A DNA stretch of 64,000 bases. Source: Streptomyces fulvoviolaceus (lineage in GTDB: Bacteria > Actinomycetota > Actinomycetes > Streptomycetales > Streptomycetaceae). Shown one piece after another: positions 34,247 to 42,962 of this stretch (its first letter is position 1; each line of letters begins with the position of its first letter). The DNA is taken from contig NZ_JOEY01000021.1 in assembly GCF_000718165.1 (NCBI RefSeq), positions 62,001 to 126,000 of the forward strand, given 5' to 3'. The notes beneath the pieces are model-generated. The model was not told the DNA's origin, made no database searches, and saw nothing but the letters and a program-made list of their open reading frames with translations. Made by a program: the position numbers and the translations under genes.

Positions 34247-34537
34247 TCTCTCCTCGGCCCCTCAAAGATGGCCGTGTCGTGTCCGCTGTCCGGACCTCCG
34301 TGCCGATGCTCGCACCACCCGTGGTGCCGCGCGTCCCGGGCGCGCCGCCGCGGGCCACCCGTCCCCGGAGAATGCCCGTCGTACGACTGCTTGTCCGTTT
34401 CCGTGCGATTGCCGACGGATGTCGATCGGCTGTACAGCATGTGCCCGATCCAGTACGCCTCGTGATCGGGCCTGTCCGGCGGAGCAGAGTAGCCGGACAT
34501 GGGCGATGCGGCCACCCCGTGCGCAAGGATGGTGGCC

Positions 34538-35389
34538 ATGAACGCCATCATCTCCGCATCCGAACTCGTGAGCGACCTGGCGGGCCCGAACCCGCCGGTG
34601 CTCCTCGATGTCCGCTGGCAGCTGAGCGTGGCCAAGGCGGCCGGAGAGCCGCCCTTCGACGGCCGAGCCGAGTACGCGGCAGGCCACATCCCGGGCGCGG
34701 TGTACGTCGACCTGGACCGGAAGCTGGCCGGCCCGTCCGGCGACCGCGGCCGGCACCCGCTGCCCGACGTCGCCGGGTTCGGCGCTGCCATGCGCCGAGC
34801 GGGCGTGTCCGCGGCGACGCCGGTGATCGTGTACGACGGCGGACAGGGCTGGGCGGCCGCCCGCGGCTGGTGGCTGCTGCGCTGGACGGGTCACCCGGAC
34901 GTGCGGGTCCTCGACGGCGGGTTGCCGTCCTGGCGGGGTCCGCTGGAGACGACCGTGCCCACCCCGGCCGAGGGCGACTTCGAGCCCGTGCCGGGCGCGG
35001 CGGGCCTCCTCGACGCGGACGGGGCGGCGGCTCTCTCGCGTTCCGGCGTACTGCTGGACGCCCGGGCGGGGGAGCGCTACCGCGGCGAGGTGGAGCCGAT
35101 CGACCGGGTCGGCGGCCACATCCCGGGCGCGCTCTCCGCGCCCACGACGGACAACGTGGCGCCGGACGGCCGCTTCCTGCCCGCCGAGGAACTGGCCGCC
35201 CGCTTCAAGGCCCTGGGTGCCGCCGACGACGCGGAGGTCGGCGTCTACTGCGGCTCCGGCGTCTCCGGCGCCCACGAGGTGCTGGCACTGGCGGTCGCGG
35301 GGATCCCGGCGGCGCTGTACGTGGGGTCCTGGTCGGAGTGGTCCTCGGACCCGGAGCGGCCGGTCGCCGTGGGTCCGGATCCCCAGTAG
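34538..35389 (+). CDS. Sulfurtransferase (tandem rhodanese domains)
   Basis: A 283-residue thiosulfate/3-mercaptopyruvate sulfurtransferase. The first rhodanese domain (ISASELVSDL, VLLDVRWQL, EYAAGHIPGAVYVDLD) is structural. The second (GVLLDARAGERYRGEVEPID, VGGHIPGALSAPT) carries the active-site loop YCGSGVSGAHEVLAL with the catalytic Cys. The loop sequence CGSGVSG is intermediate between the thiosulfate and mercaptopyruvate types. ATG 34538 gives the family start MNAIISASELV; an in-frame ATG at 34529 would add three residues. No ribosome site stands out. Single gene followed by a strong terminator. Confidence 0.9.
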   Translation: MNAIISASELVSDLAGPNPPVLLDVRWQLSVAKAAGEPPFDGRAEYAAGHIPGAVYVDLDRKLAGPSGDRGRHPLPDVAGFGAAMRRAGVSAATPVIVYDGGQGWAAARGWWLLRWTGHPDVRVLDGGLPSWRGPLETTVPTPAEGDFEPVPGAAGLLDADGAAALSRSGVLLDARAGERYRGEVEPIDRVGGHIPGALSAPTTDNVAPDGRFLPAEELAARFKALGAADDAEVGVYCGSGVSGAHEVLALAVAGIPAALYVGSWSEWSSDPERPVAVGPDPQ

Positions 35390-35400
35390 GCGCACAGCGA

Positions 35401-35430
35401 GAGGGCCCGCCTCAACCAGCGCGGGCCCTC
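35401..35430. terminator. Terminator between rhodanese gene and sepH
   Basis: GAGGGCCCGC (35401-35410) pairs perfectly with GCGGGCCCTC (35421-35430) over a 10-nt loop. The genes on both sides converge on it. Confidence 0.85.
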
Positions 35431-35461
35431 AAGCCACGTACGAAAGACGTCGTACGGCCGA

Positions 35462-36526
35462 CTACTCCTGCTTCTTCCGCCGCGTCCCGAACACGATCTC
35501 GTCCCAGCTCGGCACGTCCGCCCGGCGCCCCGGGCGGACGCCGTCCGCCTCGGCCTGGCGGTCGGTGGCGCCGACGAGACGGTCGCGGTGGGCACCGACG
35601 GAGCGCGGCATGAGGACGTCCGCGTAGGCGGAACCGGCCGAGGCGGCGGGCGCCGGCGGCTCCTCCTCCTCGGGCTCGGGTGCGGGCTCCTCGGTGGCGG
35701 TGGTCGTCTCGGACACAGTCGTGGACGCGGTCGGCCGCTCCGGTACGACCATGTCGCCCCGGAAGCTCGGCACCGCCTCCAGCAGGCTGGTCAGCGAGTC
35801 CCGCTCACTCGTGCTCTCCTCGGCGGCGGGCTCGGTCGACGGCACGGGCAGGCTCGGCCCCGCCCGGTCGAGCGCACGGTCCAGCGGGCGGTCGCGCGGC
35901 AGCCGGGCGATACGCGGTACGAAGGGGAAGCTGGGTTCCGGCGAGGCGGCGAGGTCCTCGGACTCGCCGATCAGCGAGCGCGCCTCCTCGTCGACGGCCT
36001 GGACGAGCCGCCGGGGCGGGTCGTACGTCCAGCTCGCCGAGTGCGGTTCGCCCGCGACCCGGTAGACCAGCAGGACCTCCCAGGTGCCGTCGTCGCGGCG
36101 CCACGAGTCCCACTGGACGGTCTCCTTCTCGGCGCCGCGCAGGGTCAGGCGCTCCTGGACGGCCTCGCCGAGCTGTGGTCCGGCGTTCTCACCGGGCCGA
36201 CGGACCGGAGTCTTCCGGGCCCGTTCGGCCATGAAGGCACGCTCGGCCAGCACGGGGCCCTCGAAGCGGCGTACCCGGTCGACGGGGATGCCTGCCATCT
36301 GTGCGACTTCTTCCGCGGACGCACCGGCACGTATACGCGCCTGAATGTCGCGGGGGCGGAGATGGCTCTCCACCTCGATCTCGATCTGGCCGAGGCGGGG
36401 ACGGTCGCCGCGTACAGCGGCGCGCAGACGCTCGTCAATCGGAAGCGTGTACTCCGTGCTGTCCGCAGCCTTCAGCACCAGCCGTGTGCCGTCATTGGAG
36501 ACGGCCACGACACGCAGTTCGGGCAT
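35462..36526 (-). CDS. sepH: Cell division protein SepH (DUF3071)
   Basis: A 354-residue protein starting MPELRVVAVSNDGTRLVLKA, the SepH/DUF3071 N-terminal domain. It contains an HTH-like segment RPRDIQARIRAGASAEEVAQ, MAGIPVDRVRRFEGPVLAER and the core EKETVQWDSWRRDDGTWEVL. The C-terminal half is a low-complexity Pro/Glu/Thr-rich tail ending in the conserved DVPSWDEIVFGTRRKK. In Streptomyces SepH binds FtsZ through this protein and stimulates its assembly during sporulation septation. ATG 36526 is preferred over GTG 36613, whose extra 29 residues are not conserved-looking, and a GGGAGG box precedes the ATG. Confidence 0.92.
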   Translation of the reverse strand: MPELRVVAVSNDGTRLVLKAADSTEYTLPIDERLRAAVRGDRPRLGQIEIEVESHLRPRDIQARIRAGASAEEVAQMAGIPVDRVRRFEGPVLAERAFMAERARKTPVRRPGENAGPQLGEAVQERLTLRGAEKETVQWDSWRRDDGTWEVLLVYRVAGEPHSASWTYDPPRRLVQAVDEEARSLIGESEDLAASPEPSFPFVPRIARLPRDRPLDRALDRAGPSLPVPSTEPAAEESTSERDSLTSLLEAVPSFRGDMVVPERPTASTTVSETTTATEEPAPEPEEEEPPAPAASAGSAYADVLMPRSVGAHRDRLVGATDRQAEADGVRPGRRADVPSWDEIVFGTRRKKQE

Positions 36527-36997
36527 GGGGACCTCCCGGGTGGTGCCTGCCGACGTCACGTGCGTCGCTGCTTCCGCTAGTCGAGTGTGGCCTGCCCGGG
36601 TGCAGCCTGCCACAACCTTGCCGAGTTGCCCGGCGTGTCGGGCGCAGGCCCTGGAACGCCGTTATGGCACGGTTACCTATTCGCAACGCTAAGTGACCAA
36701 CTCCGTCACCCTGTGCAACTGGCCCCCTCCTGGCGCTCCTTGAAGGCCACGGACGCCCTGGCGGGAGACCGCACCCAGGGCTCGCAACAGTACTCCATTC
36801 GGGCCACGTGCGTGGATTGGCGCGCCGCCCAACTTCTTGCAAGAGACGGGACTTGGCCGTCCGCTGCCCGGTTTTCGGGATCTTGAACGTGGCGTACTTC
36901 ACGGAATCACCAGAAACGGAACTATTGGTTTCGTTCGTACGTCCTTTTCTCGTGCAGTTGGTTGAACAAGCATGGGAAAGGCAGGAAAGGCCCCGGG
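36527..36997. other. 471-bp divergent intergenic region sepH / membrane protein
   Basis: I find no gene here. The right third is AT-richer, with GAAAC-N10-GTTTC as a small inverted repeat around 36913-36933 and a GGAAC hexamer of the kind used by ECF sigma factors near 36916, but I cannot pair it with a convincing -10. The promoters of sepH and of the gene at 36998 must lie here. Confidence 0.4.
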
Positions 36998-37705
36998 ATG
37001 CGTGAAAGGCCCGATGTCAGGAAGAAGCGGATCGATCTGAACGTCCCTCAAGTCGCGGGTGGCGCGGTGGCCGCGGTGGTGGCCGCCAAACTCGCCTCGT
37101 ACTTCGGGGTCTACGGCACGATCCTCGGCGCCGGTGTCGTGAGTGCCATCGCCACCTGTGGGGGCTCCGTCTTCCAGCACTTCTTCAGACGCACCGGCGA
37201 ACAGCTCCGTGAGGCGACGGTCGCGCCCAAAGCCCTGGGCCAGGAGCCGCCAGCCGTCGGAGAGTTCACGGCAGGCACCGTCTACCGCGCCCGGGTCAGG
37301 AGCTGGAAGCGACCGGTGCTCGCGGCGGCGCTCGTCTTCGGGGTCACCATGGCCGGCATCACCACGTACGAGCTGGCGTCCGGCACCAGCTTCAGCGGCG
37401 GCAAGGGCACCACGGTCAGCAGCGCCGTCACGGGTCAGGACTCGTCGTCCTCGAAGTCCGGCGACGGCACGCCCACTTCGACCACCTCGGGGACCCCGTC
37501 CGCCCCGGCCGACGACAGCACGCCGTCGAACGGTGCCACGTCGAGCGGCGACACGACGTCCAGCCCGACGCCGACGCCCAGCACCTCGGACGACAGCGGG
37601 ACCCCGAGCCCCACGCCCAGCGAGTCCGCTACGACCCCAACACCCTCCGCAAGTAGTCGTTCTGGAAGCGCCGATCAGGATCAAGACGATCCCGCAGGGC
37701 AGTGA
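36998..37705 (+). CDS. Membrane protein with Ser/Thr/Pro-rich external tail
   Basis: A 235-residue protein. Residues 1-100 include a glycine-rich hydrophobic segment (GGAVAAVVAAKLASYFGVYG, TILGAGVVSAIATCG), a cytoplasmic loop, then a membrane helix (VLAAALVFGVTMAGITTYEL) around residues 102-125. The last 105 residues are almost only Ser, Thr, Pro, Gly and Asp, a typical wall-spanning stalk. Function unknown. ATG 36998 follows AGGAAAGG. The reading frame enters the opposite-strand oxidase gene: the last 77 nt overlap its C-terminal codons, which is unusual and could reflect loss of an earlier stop. Confidence 0.8.
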   Translation: MRERPDVRKKRIDLNVPQVAGGAVAAVVAAKLASYFGVYGTILGAGVVSAIATCGGSVFQHFFRRTGEQLREATVAPKALGQEPPAVGEFTAGTVYRARVRSWKRPVLAAALVFGVTMAGITTYELASGTSFSGGKGTTVSSAVTGQDSSSSKSGDGTPTSTTSGTPSAPADDSTPSNGATSSGDTTSSPTPTPSTSDDSGTPSPTPSESATTPTPSASSRSGSADQDQDDPAGQ

Positions 37706-38948
37706 ACTCGCCGAAGCGGGGGTATACCCCGGCGAAGTACTCGGCGTCCCGCGTGTGCACCTTGCCCCAGTGCGGGCGCCCCTCGTGCGCGGTGAGGATG
37801 CGCTCGGCGGCGGTGAAGTACCTCTGATAGGGCGTGCCCTTGACCATGTGGACCGCGATGTACGCGCTGTCGCGGCCCGATGCCGTCGACAGGGTGATGT
37901 CGTCGGCCGGGGCGGTGCGCACCTCGACGGGGAAACTGACCCTCAGGCCGGACCGGTCGACCATCGTCTTGAGCTCACCCAGCGTGTCGACCACGGCCTC
38001 GCGCGGGACGGCGTACTCCATCTCCACGAACCGCACCCGGCGGGGCGATGTGAAGACCTTGTAGGGAATGTCCGTGTAGGTCCGCGCGGACAGCGCCTTG
38101 CTTGAGATCTGGGCGATCGAGGGGATCGTGGCGGGCGCCGCGCGGCCGACCCACTGGGCCACCTGGAAGACGCCGTTGGAGAGGAACTCGTCCTCGAACC
38201 AGCCCTGGAGCTGCGGCACCGGCTTCTCCGGGCCCGCGCTGCGGTTGTTGCGCTTGGTGTTGGTGTTGCCGGTGTGCGGGAACCAGTAGAACTCGAAGTG
38301 CTCGTTCTCGGCCCAGAGTTCGTCGAAGGCGCCGGTGACCTTGTCGAAGGTCATGGGCTCCTCGCGGGCCGTGAGCAGGAAGATCGGCTCCACCGCGAAG
38401 GTGATCGCGGTGACGATGCCCAGGGCGCCGAGACCGATCCGGGCGGCCGCGAAGACCTCTGGGTTCTCCTTCTCGGAGCAGGTGAGGACCGAGCCGTCGG
38501 CAAGGACCAGCTCAAGGGCCTTGATCTGGGCGGCGATCGAGGCCGACTCGCGGCCGGTGCCGTGCGTGCCGGTGCTGGTCGCGCCGGAGACCGTCTGCTC
38601 CATGATGTCGCCCATGTTGGTGAGCGAGAGCCCTTCGCGCGCGAGGGCCATGTTGAGCCTCTTGAGCGGGGTACCGGCCTCGACCGTGACCGTCAGGGCA
38701 TCCCGGTCGATGGTGCGGATGCCGGTCAACAGTTGAGGGCGGATCAACACACCGTCGGTGGCGGCGATCGACGTGAAGGAGTGCCCGGAGCCGACGGCCT
38801 TCACCTTCAGGTCGTCCTCGGCGGCCTTCCGTACGGCGGCGGCCAGCTCCTCGACGGAGGCCGGAGTGACCTCCCGCGCGGGGCGGGCGGCGACGTTGCC
38901 GCCCCAGTTACGCCACGTGCCGTTCTTCCCGCTCGCTGTGCTGCTCAA
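37629..38948 (-). CDS. D-arabinono-1,4-lactone oxidase-type FAD oxidoreductase
   Basis: A 439-residue aldonolactone oxidase. The FAD domain contains VKAVGSGHSFTSIAATDGVL, where the GSGHS histidine is the usual site of covalent flavin, and MEQTVSGATSTGTHGTG. The ALO substrate domain includes PHTGNTNTKR and the conserved C-terminal RPHWGKVH. It oxidises sugar lactones, perhaps xylitol- or gulonolactone-like compounds, using oxygen. TTG 38948 is the chosen start: it gives LSSTASGKNGTWRNWGGNVA, and GGGGAGG lies 6-12 nt upstream. The start lies inside the 3' end of the MFS gene (41-nt overlap), so the two are co-translated. Confidence 0.9.
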   Translation of the reverse strand: MSSTASGKNGTWRNWGGNVAARPAREVTPASVEELAAAVRKAAEDDLKVKAVGSGHSFTSIAATDGVLIRPQLLTGIRTIDRDALTVTVEAGTPLKRLNMALAREGLSLTNMGDIMEQTVSGATSTGTHGTGRESASIAAQIKALELVLADGSVLTCSEKENPEVFAAARIGLGALGIVTAITFAVEPIFLLTAREEPMTFDKVTGAFDELWAENEHFEFYWFPHTGNTNTKRNNRSAGPEKPVPQLQGWFEDEFLSNGVFQVAQWVGRAAPATIPSIAQISSKALSARTYTDIPYKVFTSPRRVRFVEMEYAVPREAVVDTLGELKTMVDRSGLRVSFPVEVRTAPADDITLSTASGRDSAYIAVHMVKGTPYQRYFTAAERILTAHEGRPHWGKVHTRDAEYFAGVYPRFGEFTALRDRLDPDRRFQNDYLRRVLGS

Positions 38949-40149
38949 CGACGCCTCCCCGACGCGGAGCCGGCCTGCTGAGCCGGCGATACCCCAGGAA
39001 ACCGACCGCGACCGCGACGGCCCCGGACACCGCCGGAACCCCGTACCCGGCACGCGCACCGGCCGCGTCGATGACCCAGCCGGCCGCCGAGGAGCCGAGC
39101 GCGACCCCGACCGCGAGCCCGGTGCTGATCCAGGTCATGCCCTCGGTCAGTTGCGCGCGTGGTACGTGCTGTTCGATCAGGGACATCGTCGTGATCATCG
39201 TGGGAGCGATGGAGAGGCCCGCAACGAACAGCGCCACGGCCAGAAACGGCAAGCTTCCGACCAGTAGGAGGGGGATCATACTCACGGCCATCGCGCATAT
39301 GCCCAGCAGCCAGCGAGGTTCGGGCGCTCCCTTGAAGTGCAGCAGCCCGAACACGAGCCCGGCCACGCAGGAGCCCGCCGCGTACAGCGCGAGGACGACG
39401 CTCGCGGCGCCCTTGTGCCCCTGCTCGTCGGCGAAGGCCACGGTGACCACGTCGACGGCCCCGAAGATCGCGCCGGTCGCCACGAAGGTGGCCACCAGGA
39501 CCTGGAGACCGGGCGCGCGCAGCGCCGAACCGCCGGAGCCGTGCCGCTCGCGCGGATGCGGCGCCGGCTCGGTGGCCCGCTGCGCGGTCAGCCAGAAGAC
39601 ACCCACCGCCAGGAAGCAGGCGGCGAGCAGCGGACCGGCCTCCGGGAACCAGGCCGTGGACAGACCGATGGAGATGATCGGCCCGAAGATGAAGCAGACC
39701 TCGTCGATCACGGACTCGAAGGAGTACGCGGTGTGCAGCTGCGGGGTGTCCCGGTACAGGGCCGCCCACCGGGCCCGGATCATCGCACCGATGCTGGGCA
39801 CGCACCCGATGCCGGCGCTGAAGACGTACAGCGTCCAGTCCGGCCACTCGTAGTGCGCGGCGAACAGCAGCCCGGCCGCCGCCACGAGCGAGATCAGCGT
39901 CGCCGGACGCAGCACCCGCCGCTGCCCGTACTGGTCCACCAGTCGCGAGACCTGCGGACCGGCCACCGCGGCGGCCAGCGCGATGGTGGCCGACAGCGCC
40001 CCCGCGAGCCCGTACCGCCCGGTGAGCTGGGAGACCATCGTGACCACGCCGATGCCCATCATCGACAGCGGCATACGGCCGAGGAACCCCGCGGCGGAGA
40101 AGCCCTTGGAGCCGGGGGCGGCGAACAGGGCGCGGTAGGGGCTGGGCAC
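38908..40149 (-). CDS. MFS transporter
   Basis: A 413-residue major facilitator with about 12 membrane helices, starting GTG (MPSPYRALFAAPGSKGFSAA). Between helices 2 and 3 it has SRLVDQYGQRRVLRP, a variant of the MFS loop motif. The mid-protein loop PAPHPRERHGSGG separates the two six-helix halves. The family resembles sugar or drug efflux proteins of the YcaD/SetA kind; the substrate is unknown. Coupled to the lactone oxidase downstream by overlap. A weak iron-box-like site lies in the divergent region shared with the ferrochelatase. Confidence 0.85.
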   Translation of the reverse strand: MPSPYRALFAAPGSKGFSAAGFLGRMPLSMMGIGVVTMVSQLTGRYGLAGALSATIALAAAVAGPQVSRLVDQYGQRRVLRPATLISLVAAAGLLFAAHYEWPDWTLYVFSAGIGCVPSIGAMIRARWAALYRDTPQLHTAYSFESVIDEVCFIFGPIISIGLSTAWFPEAGPLLAACFLAVGVFWLTAQRATEPAPHPRERHGSGGSALRAPGLQVLVATFVATGAIFGAVDVVTVAFADEQGHKGAASVVLALYAAGSCVAGLVFGLLHFKGAPEPRWLLGICAMAVSMIPLLLVGSLPFLAVALFVAGLSIAPTMITTMSLIEQHVPRAQLTEGMTWISTGLAVGVALGSSAAGWVIDAAGARAGYGVPAVSGAVAVAVGFLGYRRLSRPAPRRGGVVEQHSEREERHVA

Positions 40150-40218
40150 GGGGGTCTCCGGTCACAGGGAGCAGCGGCGGCTCGGTAAGGCGTGAAGGTG
40201 GCTGATACAGCTTACGAG

Positions 40219-40237
40219 TGAGGTGACCCTAACGCAC
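40219..40237. promoter_or_regulatory. Degenerate iron-box-like site
   Basis: On the minus strand GTGCGTTAGGGTCACCTCA shares 14 of 19 positions with the iron-box consensus, and its core TTAGGGTCACCT has a single mismatch. It lies 78 bp before the ferrochelatase start and 70 bp before the MFS start. It may be weak or fortuitous. Confidence 0.35.
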
Positions 40238-40314
40238 CTGCTCGGGCAGTCCGGGAACCCGGGTGGTCACCCCACCGTTTCCCGCCTGTCAGTACCGGAT
40301 GACAGGATCGACCC

Positions 40315-41442
40315 ATGCGAGACGCGCTCGATGCCACCCCCTACGACGCCCTGCTCCTGCTCTCGTTCGGCGGCCCGGAAGGCCCCGACGACGTGGTCCC
40401 GTTCCTGGAGAACGTGACGCGCGGGCGCGGCATCCCCAAGGAACGACTCAAGGAAGTCGGGCAGCACTACTTCCTGTTCGGCGGGGTCAGCCCGATCAAC
40501 GACCAGAACCGTGCCCTGCTGGACGCCCTCCGCAAGGACTTCGCCGACCACGGCGTGGACCTGCCGGTCTACTGGGGCAACCGCAACTGGGCCCCTTACC
40601 TCACGGACACCCTGCGCGAGATGGTCGCCGACGGCCGCCGCCGCATCCTGGTCCTCGCCACCAGCGCCTACGCCTCCTACTCGGGCTGCCGCCAGTACCG
40701 CGAGAACCTCGCCGACTCGCTGGCCGTCCTGGAGGCCGAGGGCCTCGAGCTGCCGAAGATCGACAAGCTGCGGCACTACTTCAACCACCCCGGCTTCCTC
40801 GAGCCGATGATCGACGGCGTGCTCGAGTCCCTCGCCGACCTCCCCGAGGACGTCCGCGACGGCGCCCACATCGCCTTCTCGACCCACTCGATCCCGAACG
40901 CGTCCGCGGACAGCTCCGGCCCGGTGGAGGATCACGGCGACGGCGGCGCGTACGTGAAGCAGCACCTGGACGTCGCCCAATGCATCGCCGACGCCGTCCG
41001 CGAGCGCACCGGCGTCGACCACCCCTGGCAGCTCGTCTACCAGTCGCGCTCCGGCGCCCCGCACATCCCGTGGCTGGAGCCCGACATCTGCGACCACCTG
41101 GAGGAGCGGCACGAGTCCGGCGTCCCCGCGGTCGTGATGGCCCCCATCGGCTTCGTCTCCGACCACATGGAGGTCCTCTACGACCTCGACACCGAGGCCA
41201 AGGCCAAGGCCGAGGAACTGGGCCTGCCAGTGCGCCGGTCGGCCACGGTCGGAGCCGACCCGCGCTTCGCCGCCGCGATCCGCGACCTGGTCCTGGAGCG
41301 CGCGTCGGTCGAGCGCGGCCAGGAGGTCACCCCCTGCGCCCTGGGTGCCCTCGGCGCGGACCACAACCTCTGCCCGGTCGGCTGCTGTCCCGCCCGCGCC
41401 CCCCGCCCCGCAGCCGCGGGCGCCGACAGCCCGTACGCGTGA
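40315..41442 (+). CDS. cpfC: Coproporphyrin ferrochelatase
   Basis: A 375-residue ferrochelatase (older name HemH). The N-terminus [20 protein letters not shown], metal-site segment [10 protein letters not shown] with the catalytic His, and [12 protein letters not shown] and [15 protein letters not shown] with the conserved Glu are all present. The C-terminus has four cysteines, [20 protein letters not shown], which in actinobacterial enzymes hold a [2Fe-2S] cluster. In these bacteria it inserts iron into coproporphyrin III in the coproheme pathway rather than into protoporphyrin. The stop TGA is 8 nt before the GTG of the IMPase gene, so the two are co-transcribed. Confidence 0.95.
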   Translation: MRDALDATPYDALLLLSFGGPEGPDDVVPFLENVTRGRGIPKERLKEVGQHYFLFGGVSPINDQNRALLDALRKDFADHGVDLPVYWGNRNWAPYLTDTLREMVADGRRRILVLATSAYASYSGCRQYRENLADSLAVLEAEGLELPKIDKLRHYFNHPGFLEPMIDGVLESLADLPEDVRDGAHIAFSTHSIPNASADSSGPVEDHGDGGAYVKQHLDVAQCIADAVRERTGVDHPWQLVYQSRSGAPHIPWLEPDICDHLEERHESGVPAVVMAPIGFVSDHMEVLYDLDTEAKAKAEELGLPVRRSATVGADPRFAAAIRDLVLERASVERGQEVTPCALGALGADHNLCPVGCCPARAPRPAAAGADSPYA

Positions 41443-41450
41443 GGAGCCCC

Positions 41451-42266
41451 GTGACCGACCCCCTGCACCAGGAACTGCTGAAGCTGGCCCAGGAGGCCGC
41501 CCGCCGCGCCGGCGAACTCCTGCGCGACGGGCGCCCGGCCGACCTGGCGGTGGCCGCCACCAAGTCGAGCCCCATCGACGTCGTGACCGAGATGGACATC
41601 GCGGCGGAGAAACTGATCACCGACCTGATCTCCGCACACCGCCCCGACGACGGCTTCCTCGGCGAGGAGGGCGCCTCCGTCCAGGGCACCTCCGGTGTCC
41701 GCTGGGTGATCGACCCGCTCGACGGCACGGTCAACTACCTGTACGGACTGCCCACTTGGGCCGTCTCCATCGCGGCCGAGCAGGACGGCGAGACCATCGT
41801 CGGGGTGGTCTACGCCCCGATGCGGGGCGAGACGTACCACGCGGTCCGCGGCGCGGGCGCCTGGGCCACAGGGGCCTGGGAGGGCGAGCGCGCACTCGCC
41901 TGCCGCCCTGCCCCGCCCCTGGACCAGGCCCTGGTCTCGACGGGCTTCAACTACGTCTCCGAGGTCCGCGCGCACCAGGCCGACGTGGCCCAGAGGCTCA
42001 TCCCCCTCCTGCGCGACATCCGCCGCAGCGGCTCCGCGGCGGTCGACCTGTCCGACGTGGCCGCGGGCCGCCTCGACGGCTACTACGAGCGCGGTCTGCA
42101 CCCCTGGGACCTCGCGGCGGGCGACCTGATCGCCCGTGAGGCGGGCGCCCTGACCGGTGGACGCCCCGGAGAGCGCCCCGCACACCATCTGACGGTGGCC
42201 GCCACCCCCGGCGTCTTCGAGCCCCTCCAGCAGCTCCTGGAGGACTTCGGCGCCTGGCACGACTGA
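41451..42266 (+). CDS. Inositol monophosphatase family protein (SuhB-like)
   Basis: A 271-residue IMPase. The metal motif WVIDPLDGTVNYLYGLP, the upstream Glu in GFLGEEGAS and the second signature SGSAAVDLSDVAAGRLDGYY plus HPWDLAAGDLIAREAGA are intact. It hydrolyses myo-inositol-1-phosphate or related sugar phosphates. GTG 41451 is chosen because GAGGAG lies 5-10 nt upstream; a GTG at 41439 overlapping the ferrochelatase stop is the alternative. It is second in the operon with the ferrochelatase. Confidence 0.93.
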   Translation: MTDPLHQELLKLAQEAARRAGELLRDGRPADLAVAATKSSPIDVVTEMDIAAEKLITDLISAHRPDDGFLGEEGASVQGTSGVRWVIDPLDGTVNYLYGLPTWAVSIAAEQDGETIVGVVYAPMRGETYHAVRGAGAWATGAWEGERALACRPAPPLDQALVSTGFNYVSEVRAHQADVAQRLIPLLRDIRRSGSAAVDLSDVAAGRLDGYYERGLHPWDLAAGDLIAREAGALTGGRPGERPAHHLTVAATPGVFEPLQQLLEDFGAWHD

Positions 42267-42298
42267 GCGGTCGGCGGTCGGCAGAACGGCAAAAACAA

Positions 42299-42331
42299 GC
42301 GGGACCCGGTGCTGGATTCACCGGGTCCCGC
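42299..42331. terminator. Terminator between IMPase gene and small protein gene
   Basis: GCGGGACCCGGTG (42299-42311) pairs perfectly with CACCGGGTCCCGC (42319-42331) over the 7-nt loop CTGGATT. Convergent genes flank it. Confidence 0.88.
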
Positions 42332-42377
42332 TGTCATACCGGTCAAGCAAGGGCCGTACAAACGAGCTGTACAGACG

Positions 42378-42545
42378 CTAGAACGCGCCGACCTCCACAC
42401 CGTGCTCGGCGGCGAGGCGGCGCAGGTCGTCGAGCTCGGCCTGTTCCACCTCGACGAGGAAGTCGTCGCCCTCGTCGCGAGCCCGGGTCAGGTCGGTCTC
42501 GGTCGCCCTTATGCGCTGCAGAAGTCCTGCGGTGAATGCGTCCAT
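42378..42545 (-). CDS. Small conserved acidic helical protein, 55 aa
   Basis: A 55-residue protein starting MDAFTAGLLQRIRATETDLT and ending LRRLAAEHGVEVGAF. It is predicted to be almost entirely helical and acidic, with heptad-like Leu spacing, so a small coiled coil is likely. I recall it as widely conserved in Streptomyces beside cutRS but without known function. An AGGGGG stretch upstream could serve as a ribosome site. The frame stays open further upstream but shows no coding character there. Confidence 0.75.
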   Translation of the reverse strand: MDAFTAGLLQRIRATETDLTRARDEGDDFLVEVEQAELDDLRRLAAEHGVEVGAF

Positions 42546-42962
42546 GCTGCGCCCCCTCGTCCTGGGTCGTGGGTCGATGGCACGGGGGTGTGCCGTTCGG
42601 AAGGGGCGATCACGTCTCCAATGGGTGCCCAGCGCTGCCCGGTGCTGGGCGGCGACGGTGCCGGACACCCACGCCCGCTCTGCGGAAGCGGATCGCGACG
42701 TACCGCATGGTGGTGCGGCACAAGCAGAGCGTGATCGCGGGGTGTAAAGCCGTCCTCCCCCCGCTCCCTTCCACGGAAACCTCAACCGCCGGAGAAAATC
42801 CCGCATTCCCGCTCTCTCACCTGTCCTTCAGACTCCGCGTCCCCGTCTTACAGCCGACTTATGGCCGAAAAGGGCAGGATGGAGGTCAACACACTCACCA
42901 AACCCCCTGCCCGCGCCTGCCCGAGAGGCGCTACGCGGGTGGACACAGGAAGGACAAGCGAC
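42546..42962 (+). other. 417-bp region upstream of cutR
   Basis: No gene that I can support. It must contain the promoter of the small protein gene on the left and of cutRS on the right. An in-frame ATG at 42861 would extend CutR by 34 residues, but the extra sequence is Pro/Arg-rich and unlike a receiver N-terminus. AGGAAGGA at 42948-42955 is the cutR ribosome site. I see no clear operator. Confidence 0.45.

Noticed and set aside
36527..36613. GTG start at 36613 for SepH
   Set aside because: The added 29 residues lack family resemblance, and a GGGAGG site precedes ATG 36526.
42861..42962. Earlier ATG start for CutR giving 251 residues
   Set aside because: The extra 34 residues are not receiver-like, and GTG 42963 has a well-placed AGGAAGGA ribosome site and yields the usual 217-residue protein.
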